DNA of 64,000 bases, from contig QAOA01008791.1 of NCBI GenBank assembly GCA_003255065.1, positions 430,973 to 494,972 of the forward strand, read 5' to 3'. Positions 34,219 to 46,677 of this stretch are shown here, in pieces. The stretch comes from Cercis canadensis (lineage: Eukaryota; Streptophyta; Magnoliopsida; Fabales; Fabaceae). A program made the translations under genes and the position numbers. The first letter of the stretch is position 1, and every line of letters begins with the position of its first letter. A model generated the notes under the pieces. The model was not told the DNA's origin and searched no databases. It saw nothing but the letters and a program-made list of their open reading frames with translations.

Positions 34219-35245
34219 AAACCTATGAATAATTTTTCCCCCTTGGCGCATAGCATTAACTATAGAGTTAAGGTGCATGAGCCAATAATATAACAATAAC
34301 ACATTGAACACAACACAGGACATGACCAAAAAAAAAAAAAAAAGAAAGAAAATCTAAAGGCTATGCAACATTTTTCTTTAGATGAGGTCTAATGTTACAC
34401 TTCCTTTAATAGGATAAGATTTAGTGAGACTTATAGTATAATTTTGATGTTATTGTAAAAATCTTAAAAAATTGAGTCATTTAATATATGTCAGAATATA
34501 TAATTTTTTATAAAATTTAATAATAACATAATATAAAAAAAATACTAAAAAATAAACTTAAAAATATTATTTCTAAGCAAATTTTCTTATATCATATCGG
34601 TTTTATATTTTATAAAAAAAATTATATATTTTAATAAATACTAAATAATTCAATTTTTTAAAATTTTTATAATAACAATAAAATTATTAGAGGGTAAGTG
34701 CTACACCCCTCTATCGGCGTGTAACATAAGGCATAGCGCGCACCGAAAAATTAAAAAACAAAGAAAAATTGTGCATAGTCGACAAAGGCCTGCAGGGCCT
34801 GCATGGAGCTGAAGAGGAAAAAATAAAAGAAAATATATTTCTTTGTGAATTGTATGCGGATCATCAGAATCACTGCCTCACTATTGTCCACATAGTTTCA
34901 AGCCAAAAAGCTGGTTCAATATTCCGGCCGCGCTTGACGAAAGGTAGACTACAAAATAATCTACAAACAATACACGTGGCAATGGCACCTATACGTGGAT
35001 GGTCCATGCCGTTTTGGAGTTTATAATTTATAAGCTCTCAGTATCTTATGGGATATGGCTGAAAATGACAAAAACGACACTGCTTTCTCTAGGTGTGCAC
35101 TTGTACAGATGACCCTACTTCAAGGCGCAAAATAATATGTGAGTCAGTCCATTTAGAAAAGTCTATGATTCATGTGACTACATAGCATCTTGACGCTGAA
35201 ATGGGTGACTTGAGAGCGGTTGACGGGTGGATTCATGTTTGTCTT
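34219..35245. other. Intergenic
   Basis: AT-rich, then a GC-richer part (34690-35240) with an 85-codon frame at 34769-35026 that resembles nothing known. No gene supported. Confidence 0.35.
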
Positions 35246-35542
35246 AATGTCCAATAACTAAAACGTAATGTTTTTGGAGAAAAATATTTATAGATATTAA
35301 ATTTTTTATTATATTATAATTTAGTGCTTTATGTGTTACATTATTTCAATTTGGTATTTTATGACGTTATATGATTATTTTATTATGTTTGTGGAGTGTC
35401 TTGGTGTCGAATAACTACGAAGTAACGTTTTTGGAGAAAAATATTTTTAGATATTAAAAGTTTGATTATATTATAATTTATGTGTTACATTATTTCAATT
35501 TGGTATTTTATGACCATATATGATTATTCCATTATGTTTGTG
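35246..35542. repeat. Diverged direct repeat of about 150 bases
   Basis: Copy 1 (35246-35397) and copy 2 (35402-35542) share GTTTTTGGAGAAAAATATTT, GTGTTACATTATTTCAATTT and ATTATGTTTGTGG in order, with small deletions between them. Confidence 0.75.
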
Positions 35543-36847
35543 GCTACTAGTGAAAATTTTAAATAATTTATATTAAAATTTGGTCTAAAACTCCCGTGTC
35601 ATTATATATTATATAAAAATAAAGTAAAATCAGATAATAAAATAACTCTACCATTAAATAAACCAACAAGTTAATTGGGTTATAGATTAATTGGTTACAA
35701 GACTTTTCTCGTAAAAAGAGTGTCTTGTATTCAATGCATTTTATTGACAAAATGATGGTTTCAAAGTGTTCTCTCACATAAAGTTACAGTTGTGGGTGCT
35801 TCCACAATGAAACCCCTTCAAATTAAGAAGATAGCTTACCCCATATTTATTAGGTCTGATTCCATTCAAAAATTGAAATTCAGTCTTGATTTCTTGGTTT
35901 AAAAAAATAACCATAAACCAATAAGAATTAGACAGAATGACAACGAAGTGGAAGACATTGAAAATTATTAAAAAGAAGTTTGAGCACTCATATAACCATG
36001 ATTGATGGAGCACGTGATAAGTGATAAGTACTAGCTAAGCAAGTGTTGGACAACTAAGTTGATAACCTAATACAATCTATTTGTAGTGGGCCAATCTCTC
36101 CATTAGATTATAATCCTTCCTATATTAGGTGTTAGGTCACGTTTGACTTAGCATTTCGCATTTAAAATTAAGATATTTCATCAAGTGTTTCTCCTCCCCC
36201 TCTTCCCATTTCAAATTAAGAGGCAGATATGTCTTTAAAGACAATAAGTATCATGTAAAATATCTTAATTGATATTTTTTAAAAAAAATTATATATTTCT
36301 CCGAATTTATGTCATGGTGAGTTGGTGACTACACCATTGATAAATTGCACTATATTTTTTAGGTTAACTAATTAAAGAAATGAAATATATATTTTTTAAG
36401 CAAGATATGAAAGCCTATTGAAAAAAAAAAAAAAAAAAAAACTTTTCTTGTGGATCTTTGGGTAATGGGCTAGTGAAAATATGAATTGTTGGCAATATTG
36501 TTTTTTTTTTTTTTCTTTTTGGTAAAACAAAGGAGCTGAAGGCCCAAAGAAAAAGAAAAAAAATCTCAAACCACACGGGACAAAGAATCCCCATTAACTA
36601 AACACGGGAGAGGGAGACGAGCAGCAAAGCTGTAACTTGCAGTGCCTGGACAACAGCTCCATAATTTTGTTGAGCACCATAATTTTTAATCACCATTACA
36701 TTTGGCATATCATATAGATGTCTTGCAAGGTGGAAACGACATCAGAGGTATCTCTGATTCATTTTTGGAACACAAGTCTGTTCTTTTTTGTTGCCTATTT
36801 CAAAAGGCTCGGTCCCTGATTCTCTCTCTCTTTTTGTGGTTGCTAAC
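35543..36847. other. Intergenic, with a possible poly(A)-tailed insertion
   Basis: No gene. At about 36495-36700 (-) a GC-richer stretch ends in an A run on the minus strand, like a retroposed sequence. No target duplication was found, so this stays a suspicion. Confidence 0.3.
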
Positions 36848-37305
36848 TTAGGTTCTGTTTAAGAGTTTGAAGTGAGGGGAAATAAAAAGAAAGGAGAGGA
36901 AAAAGAAGAAAAGGAAGGGAAAAGAAAAAGAGAAATTTTCCTTTTTTTTATTTAGATGATTAAAATGAACAAAAAAAAAAGAAAAAGAAAAAAATATAAA
37001 TTTATTCTTTATTTATAAAATAAATATATTTAATATAAAATTTTATAATATTAACTAAATAGCGTTTAAAAAATAATTTGAAAAAATAAATAAAAGTATA
37101 ATAGTAAATTATTATTTTTTTCTTTTTAAACTCTCAAAATTAGAGGAACATAAAAGTAAAAGCCAAAAAAAAATGTAAAAATTTAAAGTTACCTGTTGAT
37201 TTTTTTTTTTTTTTAATCTTAAACTCTCAAACAAGGAGACGACACATTTACTCATTTCTTTTCCTTTCTTTTTTCCTCCGATTTTAACTCTTAACCAAAC
37301 CCTTA
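36848..37305. mobile_element. Tourist-like foldback element, copy 2, just downstream of the subtilase gene
   Basis: Left TTAGGTTCTGTTTAAGAGTT.. and right ..AACTCTTAACCAAACCCTTA are inverted copies flanked by TTA on both sides. It ends about 130 bases beyond the subtilase stop codon and so probably lies in or beside its 3'UTR. Confidence 0.65.
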
Positions 37306-37436
37306 AGAGCACAGGCAAATAAGTTTCATTTCACGAGGCAATTTATACAGGTTGGATCCCAAGGAACACTACTATATTAAAACAACCCAATTCTCGAGTC
37401 CAAGGCCAAAAATTGGTACATTTTATGACAATTGTA

Positions 37437-40400
37437 TTATGCTTCGGCATAAAATTCATCCACAACAGTTCGGACTATCAACGGTATCCTTACTTCGTGT
37501 AATCCATCTTCCCAAAAGAGATACCCAAATGAGAATCTACCTTCAACTTTGAACTTCGAAGAAAATGTTACCTTGAATTTGAGTTTCTTTCTTGTAGAAT
37601 TAAATACTAAGATTGGTGGCTCAACTGTTACGGATATGCCAATTGGAGTTATAACACGAGCAGTGTAGATAGACTCTACAGGGCCAACATTTGTGACTGT
37701 TCTTGATACTGTCAGGCATTGCTTTAGCTCGGGAATAGTTATAGAAGGCAGGTTAAGATTCAAAAGGAACTTGGGTGATTTACGGCATCTGGTAGGAGAG
37801 CTGGTCATGAAGCTGATGGCAGAGTCATTGTAGCCCATAGAGCAAAGGAAGCGAACATAATCCGAGTTTTCTAAGTCATATATGAGGCCAGGATGTATAG
37901 CTTTATTAGCATCAACATGACCACCACCATAATCAAATGGGTCAGCTTGCTTATGTGGAGCTCCCTCAGCTCCCACATTTTGATCATATTCATTTTTCAC
38001 AGAAGCTGTGTATTAGAAAGAGAAATCATCAGCTGCAAGAATAGCATATGCAAGTTTAAAAGGAAAAAAATAAAAATAAAAGGTACCATTTATCCCTTTT
38101 CTCTACCTGTTGTAACCAGGGCAGATTTGATTGCAGCTGGGCTCCAAGTTGGATAAATGGCTTTAATAAGAGCCACGATGCCGGATACGTGCGGGCACGC
38201 CATGGAAGTTCCTGATTCAATCTTGAAGTTAATAGGAGGTGAATCATTTTCACTTCCATCAGATTCAAAATGGGCAGCAGGTGACCAGGCTGCCAAAATA
38301 CCAACCCCAGGAGCAGCAATGTCAGGCTGCACCAGATTGAAAAAACAAAAAAAAAATCTTCAGATTTTCACAAGACAAAATCTATTGAGACAATTATTGT
38401 TAGGTCACTCAAAGTCTCAAACCGCAAATAATTCTAAATGGTTCACTAGAAAAGAAGATTTCACGTTCTTAAAATTATTAAGTTTCTAAATTTACCATTT
38501 GTTAACTAATGATCAGCGCATATTGACAGGTGGTCATCAGTGAGGATAATCTTGTTAATTTCTTTTCTTTTGAGTGACACACCTAGAATTACTTGTGACT
38601 TAACAATAATTGTCTCAAATCTATTCCTTGATTCAAGAATTGCAGAACCTTTAGTACTGAAGGAGAAAGAGAACTTGGTCCTCTAGAAGAGAAGAATGCC
38701 ACTTCCGGGGACATCTGTTGTCCCACAACGGTTTTGGTCATGCTAAACTTGATTACAGGGTTCCTGTATCATTATGCAGACAAGTAGTAGGTGACAAAAA
38801 TCTCAAGGCAAGAGTGAGTTTCATATGATCATTATTAAGACTCTGCATGAAAAAATAGAGTCGCTGTTGAATTACCTGGTTGCTTCCATGTAGGATAGGA
38901 TTGATGTGCCAGATACAAAGTCAACTTGGACAGAAGGGATACTCCATGATATGGTAACATCCTTAGTAGGAAACTGAGCAAATATGAGACCACTACCGTG
39001 GGCTTCCACCACAGCTCTTATAGCAACTGAAGCTGACCTCTGTGACTGAGATTGGAAACATAGAACTACTTTTCCTTCAGCTAAAGTGGAATTCAGGCTT
39101 CCTGAATCACAACTCCTGAGTAGAATCCAATCAGGTATGCATTTTCACAATCCAGGTTTCACGTAGATATCATACCAATAAGAAGCAAGGTGTTTTACCT
39201 TGCACTCTCTTCATCAGCATCTGTAGCTGCTATGTCTTCTCCATACACAATAGGGTAAAACTTGTTCAAACCCTTCCCTCTATACAAAGACTGACCCTGT
39301 ATAAAAAAATAAATATTAGCTTTGGGTCCATACAGCAAAATCATGTACCAAGAAGCACATATATTTATAATGACCATTGTAAATGATACTTAAGTATCAA
39401 GGCAAATCATGAATAATATTATGTGTAATTTTTTCTCAGTTCAAGATCCACTTTAGGTACTTCCATCTGAAATCAGAATCAGTATTTTGTATAAAAATTT
39501 CAGAAAGATAGTCTTCGGTTTTATAACCTTTGCGCGGAATTATAACGCCCCTGCTACTAAGATTTGGTCAGTGACTTGAGTCTTTCAAAAATAACATAAT
39601 TTGAGGCACTTGATTATGGAATCAAACTTAACCTAAGATTACATCTATAGTTGATATGTATATGCTTCAGTCTCACAAGCCTTATTCTCAGAATCACTAA
39701 TATCTAAATGAGCAAAAGCCTCATACTACTATCTTCTGAAATTTCTAAATTATGTTATCTCTAAATTATATGTATCCTTTTACATGTGGTCCTTGTTCAT
39801 ATAGTAACTCCTTTGCAGGTGTAAGTGTAAATGAAGAATTTTATGGAAATACTTCAGTCATACACCATAAGCACAAGGATGCGAGGTACCAGTAGAGTTT
39901 GATTGTTTCCCAAGGTAATCATAGATGGAAAAGCTCTGTCAACGGTGCCTGCAGCTACAGTGATAACCCAGGGTGCAGTGTTTATGACAGTTTGAGGATA
40001 TGGGCCAGAATTGCCACCAGAACATACTACAGAAACTCCTTTAGCTGCAGCATGGAAGGAACCAATGGCCAGCACATCCTGAACATAAGTAGGTAGTGGA
40101 GGATATGAGCCAAGAGATAGTGAAAGAACATCAACCCCATCAAATAATGCATCATCAAATGCTGCAAGAAAGTCAGCGGAGCTGCAGCCCCCAGTTGACC
40201 AGCAAATTTTGTATATAGCTAGCCAAGCTAATGGTGCACCCCCTCTTGCCAATCCTTTAGCTAGTCCCTGAAAGCTTGCATCTTCTACTGGAACACCAGC
40301 TGCAGTAGATGAAGTGTGAGTACCATGGCCCGAAGCATCTCGTGGAGATAGGTACTCAACCCCATCGCTTGTATTTAGCTTTCCGAATTCAGCTTCATAT

Positions 40401-43271
40401 CCTTTAATATACCAACGTGCACCTATAATTTTCCTGTCATAGTACAGAAATGACAGAGTTTAAGGCTGCATCTAATTTAGGAGTATCCAAGGTCTAGTCG
40501 CTAAAATGTTCAGAGAAGAAAGATGAATAATGGAACAAGAAAGTCTTGATTTATAAGAAACATAGAGTCCAGATCCTTTTAGGTTATATGACAAGAGTTA
40601 CAAGACAGAAAGAAAGCCTACCTCTACATTGTGCCAGATGGCTAAAAATAGCACTAGATTTTGTGAACAAACAGTAATAGCAGCTAATAACATTACTATT
40701 AACATAGAACTGCATAAAAAGCTTTAGCCGTTTTAATGGCATAGCAAAAGAAATGATTCTGTAATTTTTATTTAGTGGATTATATTAATACCCATCTGGA
40801 TTTGTTGTGTGTGTCTAACTTAGAAAACCAAAGGAAAGAAAACATCACAATCACCATGATAAGTAAGGAATTCAGAAAATGAAAACAAAAAATGACCAGA
40901 AATAAATTTAACCAACCTATTACAGTGGGAATGGTTAAAGTTTTGTCCTTCTTGGCATATGCCATGCCAACGAGTAGGCGGATTTTCCATATGCTCATCT
41001 CTAAAGCTCTCGGACTCGGGCCATATACCTGCAGATTAAAGAATGATTATAAGCACATGAACCCCAGTTAATGACGTTCGTGTGCTGCATTTCCATACTA
41101 ACCAGTATCCAAGACCCCGATGATTGTACCCTTGCCAGATTGACCCCTTGAAAGTACCCCACGTACAATGTCTTGCCTCACGTGCAAGAAATCCCAACTT
41201 CTAGTGGTGTGCAGACTAAGAATTCTATTTGGAATTACATGGACTACACCAGGGAAGTCTGCTTAAATTATTAAACAGACAGAGGAAAAAAATGTTGTAA
41301 TGATATGTAAGAGCATCTTAAGAAGAGAACTTACAATTTATCAAAGCATAAGAATTATAAATTTTCACATTTTTCTAAATTTATTTTATAGATACAGTTT
41401 TTAATGAAATCTGCAAAATGGTAGACACAAAAAAAAAAAAAAAAAAAACTATAGCATTTGTAACATGCTAAAGCTATATATATATAGAGTTTTTTTTTTG
41501 GGTAATCCAAGAATCAGAGCCTTATCCCAACCTTGGATGGAGCTAGACTTACCAAACCTAGGGCGAGTCATTCCTGTTTTAGGGGTCTCACTGTCGAAGC
41601 ACTCACAATTGTAATTTTGTGTGGGGAAGCGGTTTGAGACCCTCATTTTGTCAATAAGAGGTCTCGAACACAAGATCCTCTTCTTGCGAGAAGAGCCTTA
41701 TGACCAATTGATCTACAGCACAATTCTAGAGTTTTCAGTGGTTCCAAACACGGGCCACATATCTTAAGAAGAATTCACCAAACCCTCAAGCTGCATTTGA
41801 ATTATTTCCCAATTTTATCTCGGGCGGGCCAATAGGNTTGGATGGAGCTAGACTTACCAAACCTAGGGCGAGTCATTCCTGTTCTAGGGGTCTCACTGTC
41901 GAAGCACTCACAATTGTAATTTTGTGTGGGGAAGCGGTTTGAGACCCTCATTTTGTCAATAAGAGGTCTCGAACACAAGATCCTCTTCTTGCGAGAAGAG
42001 CCTTATAACCAATTGATCTACAGCACAATTCTAGAGTTTTCAGTGGTTCCAAACACGGGCCACATATCTTAAGAAGAATTCACCAAACCCTCAAGCTGCA
42101 TTTGAATTATTTCCCAATTTTATCTCGGGCGGGCCAATAGGCATGCAAAGCCAGTATAGCCTATGTGGTTTTTACCAGTGTGGTGATAGACTGATAGGTA
42201 ACCATTTGCTAAACATCACCATCACGCTCATTGCCTTGTGCATCTACCGAGCATTTTTGGTTCAACAATATTGACTTCAATGCCAACAAGAAAGACAGAC
42301 AACAATCCTAAGCTGACAAATGGTTTTTATCATTAATCTTAATTAATTTGATCAATAAAATATAAAATCCTAATTAAAGCAAATCTTTGAAAAACATTCT
42401 AACAGTTTTTTTCTTTTTGGCGTTAATAATATTTAATTTCAAACAGTCAAAATGAATTCCCTTACCATAACCTGCAATATTGAACTTTGAATATCGTCAC
42501 TACCATTATATTGGCCAAAAACAGTCACTTACCTGCAATGAGCTTAGCTTGAGACTGACTTAAAACTGCAGCAAATCCTGAAAATCCATGCTTGTAGCTG
42601 TACAGAATGGAGTCCCTAGCAGCGATTTCGCTGTAAAAATGGATAACAGAATATCAATTCTTTTTTCACTGCTAAAACAGGTCCCTTAAACATTCTTTAA
42701 TGATTTTTAATCTTTTTCATTAGCATAAGTTAAGATGCTTTCTGTTGCCAACGTTTTCGCAGAAAACAACAAACTACAGTGACACCCAGGTGGGAAAACT
42801 TTCAAAATAAGTACACAGTAGCATAAAAAAATCTGCTTCCACAACATCTCTCTAACCCTCTAATACACATACTAGTTTTCTAAACTCAAAACGAATAAAT
42901 GAAGAAAAAAAATTAAAAACAAGTTTATTAAGAAAAAAATGAGTAATTTATAGTTGAAACTTGAAACCTTCCAAGAATTTGGGAAAGTATGTCAAGGTGG
43001 GAGTCTTCAACTAGCTGTGGCTCATTGTGGCTTCTGTATCCCATATACACAATATGAACCTACCAAAACCCAGAAAGAAGAGAGGAACAAATTAAAGAGG
43101 AAATGAAAAAAAAAAAGGCAACCTCGTATAATTATTTGAAAATGCTAGTAAAGAGAAAAGCAATAGAAGAAGAGCAGAGCTCACATTGCTGGAGGCAGAG
43201 GTGGGAAGGAAACAAGATTGTTGCAGAACAAGGACTATCAAAGCGATGCCTAAATTCCAAGGACGAGCCAT
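37437..43271 (-). CDS. Subtilisin-like serine protease (subtilase, SBT3-type)
   Basis: Eleven exons: 43271-43185, 43059-42968, 42630-42533, 41258-41103, 41028-40917, 40433-39890, 39296-39199, 39115-38876, 38763-38649, 38326-38107, 38005-37437; phases agree, 776 residues, a usual length. Signal peptide at 1 to about 27. Inhibitor I9 prodomain begins [11 protein letters not shown]. Catalytic Asp143 (GVLDTG), His218 (SGHGTHT), oxyanion Asn about 323 (SGGNSGP), Ser555 (SGTSMACPH). A PA-like insert lies between Asn and Ser. The fibronectin-III-like end contains TVTNVG. It is expected to be secreted to the cell wall and to process peptides or proteins after prodomain removal; the substrate is not predictable. 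The many introns and the sequence resemble Arabidopsis SBT3.18, at moderate certainty. Intron 3 hosts a SINE. Confidence 0.94.
41494..41726 (-). mobile_element. tRNA-derived SINE inside subtilase intron 3
   Basis: On the minus strand: box A-like TAGATCAATTGGTCATAAGG, box B GTTCGAGACC, and an A run at the 3' end (T run on + at 41490-41499). A short flanking repeat TAGAGTTTT stands at 41485-41493 and 41727-41735. Part of it is doubled by the N-linked duplication that follows. Confidence 0.8.
41533..42141. repeat. 304-base direct duplication around a single N
   Basis: 41533-41836 and 41838-42141 are the same apart from two noticed base differences (GTTTTAGG/GTTCTAGG, TTATGACC/TTATAACC), with an N at 41837. 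Likely unmerged contig ends. It lies wholly in intron 3, so the protein is not affected. Confidence 0.9.
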
Positions 43272-43584
43272 TAACCAGAGAGAAATGAAATGAACATTCA
43301 GAAATACAGTTTTGTGTGATGGCTTGGCTTTGTAGACAGTAAATTTTGGTTTCGGTGTAGAACTGTTTGTAGGTGGAAAAGGGAACCCCACTAAGTACCT
43401 GCTCCACTAATGCCAAAGCATTTATGCCTTTGGTGGACAGACTTAGCTTTTGGATCCAATTATTTATCTTGGAATCTTGGTGCCTGTGGTTAGATAGTGT
43501 ATGTGAGAGACAGATACATAGGTGGATTGAGAACATAAAATTGGGGCTTTATCCATTTGGTGCATCTGTTTGTGATGGCTCAAA

Positions 43585-43708
43585 TCAAAACATGTCCTAT
43601 AGCGTTGACTCCACTATTTATAATTTGGACAATACATGGTGATGTCTCAAAACATGTCCTATAGCTTTGACTCCACTATTTATAATTTGGACAATACATG
43701 GTGATGTC
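43585..43708 (-). promoter_or_regulatory. Tandem 62-base duplication in the subtilase promoter, doubling a TATA box
   Basis: Units 43585-43646 and 43647-43708 differ by about one base (GCGTTGACTCC/GCTTTGACTCC). Each carries TATAAATAG on the gene strand (43622-43614 and 43684-43676), about 340-410 bases upstream of the start codon. Each also has a TTGACT element, which is the W-box core bound by WRKY factors. No N lies between the copies. Confidence 0.7.
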
Positions 43709-44347
43709 TCCTCCTTATTTAGTGCATATAATATGCGAACTGTGATTCCAGCAACACACTTTGCTCCATTAGCCTAATGCGTTTTCTGGAGAGCTAATAT
43801 AGCCCTGTTCATTGATCCTAACATGATAATTTGTTTATAGTTATACAGATATGTTTGTTTTATTGCTCACATATACACTAAAAAAAATCATGCTTCCCAT
43901 CTTGGAATTAAGATTAACTATTTGCAAGCTCGTGTCATACACGGACAATTAATTAAACAGAAAAATCAGATTTATAAAGAGAGAGAAAAAAAATAAAAAA
44001 ACAACAGAAAAAAAAACTAATACAATTATTATAAATAGTTTTATTCATAAATATATATATAAAATGATAAAACTTTTATTACTCAAAATCTTAATAAAAT
44101 AGTTATATTTTGTGAGTATTAAATATGCTAACCCAAAATTTCATATCCTATACATGAACTCAAGCGCGAGTGAAATAATTTTATTCCACGTTCTTTGAAG
44201 GAGATCACAAGTACAAGATGGACCTATTTTATTCAACAATTGACTTTTTAGCCAGAGAAGGATTAAAAAAATATAAAAAATTACGTAAAGCCCACTTTCA
44301 TCGAAGAGTTAGAAAGTTCAAGGGTAATTCTAATGCGTAAAATGCAA
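43709..44347. other. Intergenic, distal subtilase promoter
   Basis: AT-rich with no gene recognised. Confidence 0.4.
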
Positions 44348-44638
44348 GCTTTTTGGTAAAAGGCTTTTGAGTTTTCTTCATTGCTAAACTTGTTGGAAAC
44401 TTGAAGACTATTATGTCACTTGCTCAGTTTACACTCAAATGCCTCCAAAGCTTGAGTCATTACTTTTTTGATCTATCACAGTATGGGTTATGNGCTTTTT
44501 GGTGAAAGGCTTTTGAGTTTTCTTCATTGCTAAACTTGTTGGAAACTTGAAGACTATTATGTCACTCGCTCAGTTTACACTCAAATGCCTCCAAAGCTTG
44601 AGTCATTACTTTTTTGATCTATCACAGTATGGGTTATG
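44348..44638. repeat. 145-base direct duplication around a single N
   Basis: 44348-44492 and 44494-44638 match apart from two noticed differences (GGTAAAAGG/GGTGAAAGG, CACTTGCTC/CACTCGCTC), with an N at 44493. Probable assembly joint. Confidence 0.88.
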
Positions 44639-44772
44639 TGGAAGATAACATTCTCTTTTTCCTGAGCTCTTATCTCCTTCTGGGTGCTTGCTTTTATCAA
44701 CTAAATCTTCAAGAAACAAGACCGTAGACTCAAACTGTGTACGTAGATACTTTGTTATTAATTATGTCACGC

Positions 44773-44825
44773 CTCGCAAGCTCAAAGTAATGGTGTTTGC
44801 AAGCTCAAAGTAATGGTGTTTGTAA
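44773..44825. repeat. Short tandem repeat of 23 bases
   Basis: GCAAGCTCAAAGTAATGGTG with TTT is present twice in a row. Confidence 0.85.
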
Positions 44826-44843
44826 TCTGTGGCAAAAACAGAG

Positions 44844-45375
44844 GCTTAATTGTAATTTTGATATCTTATTTTAACAACTTCAATTTTTTAGTCTATTTTG
44901 TTTAAAAATGAATAATTTAGTTTTTCTATATTTATAAAATGTGCAATTTTGATTGTTTCGTTATTTTTCATGTCTAGGTATAAAGTTCTTCAATTCACAA
45001 TCTCACCATTCAAATTAAAAAATTATTTCTTGTGAATCTCCTCATAAAATTTCAGTTTGATCTAATGATAGTACTTAACCCAAGATACTAAAACTAGAAG
45101 TTTTCATCTAACTGCATATTTAGATTCATTCAGCATTAGATCGAGCTGAAATTTTATGGGGAGATTCACAATATATAACTCTTCAATCAAACGGTGTCAC
45201 TATGAATTAGATAACTTTACATCTTAAAATAAACTTAAAAAAATTTGACTTAAAAATAAAATGATCAAAATTACATATTTTATGAATATAGAATGATTAA
45301 ATTATTTATTTTTAAATAAAATAAATTAAAAAAATTAAATTATTAAAATAAAAAGACTAAAATTATAATTAAACC
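44844..45375. mobile_element. Long foldback (MITE-like) element, full copy
   Basis: Outer left GGCTTAATTGTAATTTTGAT.. is mirrored by outer right ..AAAATTATAATTAAACC. The inner arms (TTCACAATCTCACCATTCAA against TTCAATCAAACGGTGTCACT) and the central CATCTAACTGC complete a hairpin of about 530 bases. A truncated relative lies at 15490-15860. No coding capacity. Confidence 0.65.
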
Positions 45376-46030
45376 AAAAATAAAATGAAACCAACGTCTT
45401 CCAAGATCTAATAACCACAAGTTGTTAATGGCAGTGTAAATTTCCCAAACAGCATGTTCCTTTCCAGAGATAAAATTATAGCGGTGTCAGGGGATGGGGA
45501 CTTTAACAGAGGGCAAAAGCTAAAAAGATTTATTTCATCATTTTGATACCTTCACCTTTTCGTTCTTTATTGGCCAAGTTTTTAGTTCTCTGATTGCTTT
45601 TGATAAAATCTACATTCAGAAATGGTTTATGGACGTGTGAACCTCAGAGACGCTAGCTTGTGGTCCATGAAAAAGATTGCATGATAAGGACTAAGGAGGG
45701 CTAATTAAAGCATAAGATAAGTATTTAGAACTGCACGAGAGAGATGGCAAATAATGCATATATAGAATGACAACCAATCAACCATCAAACTAATGATTAG
45801 TTGGTTTTACATTGTATGGTTATTTATTTGGTTTTGGCTGAGATTATTATACGTTTATTTTAGACTAGACTAAACAGTTGAATTTCAAAGAATGCTACGA
45901 GTAAAGGGGATAATTGGTTAAAATACCTAATTAAATTGACAAAAGGGATTTAACATTTGAAGTAGATTCTTTCTAGTGCTGGTAAGAGATTATAATAAAA
46001 ACTTGGTGCCCCTAGCTTTTTTTTTTTAGT
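45376..46030. other. Intergenic
   Basis: No gene or element recognised. Confidence 0.4.
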
Positions 46031-46275
46031 TAAATATATTTCATTTTTGAATTATTTTTTAAATGTTACTTTAGCCTTTGATTTATTTTTTATGTCACTT
46101 TAATCCTTAAATAATTACTTTGTCCATCAAAATAATCGTTTAAGAGATTATTTTTGTGTTATGGATAACTGATTTAGTCAGTCATATGATTATTCGAAAA
46201 TTAAAGTGACAAAAAAAAAATTAATGACTAAAAGAATATTTAAGAAATAATTCAAAGAAAAAATATTTTACTATT
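46031..46275. mobile_element. Foldback MITE-like element
   Basis: Left TTTTTGAATTATTTTTTAAA..TCACTTTAAT is mirrored by right ..ATTAAAGTGAC..TTTAAGAAATAATTCAAAGA. Confidence 0.55.
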
Positions 46276-46677
46276 TTTTTCCCAAAAAAATTAGCATTAA
46301 TTAAAAAATAACAATTGTTTTGTGACCCCTTATATCTGCCACTGACTTTTCAAATAGGAGAGAAAAACCATATATTTTCTTTTGACAATTTATTTTTGGC
46401 CTTGGATGGCTCCAGAAGTGAACTTTATTTTTAGATGATGAAAAAGGGAGCGCACAATAAAGATTTAATAAAATAAATAATAAAAATATGGATAAAATCA
46501 TTAATGTTCTTTGGTAACCATGGTGTCCAAGGAAAGATTGTTCTTCTAATAATTAGAGAGACTTTACATGTGTCATGTAATAATCATATGGGAACTGGTT
46601 GTTCACTCGTTCGCACACCCGAGCATGGGAACTTAATATTTGATTATTTACGCAATAGTTTTTTTAGGAATATTTTT

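Noticed and set aside
34769-35026. 85-codon frame in a spacer
   Set aside because: No recognisable domain, no splice logic or neighbours to support it.
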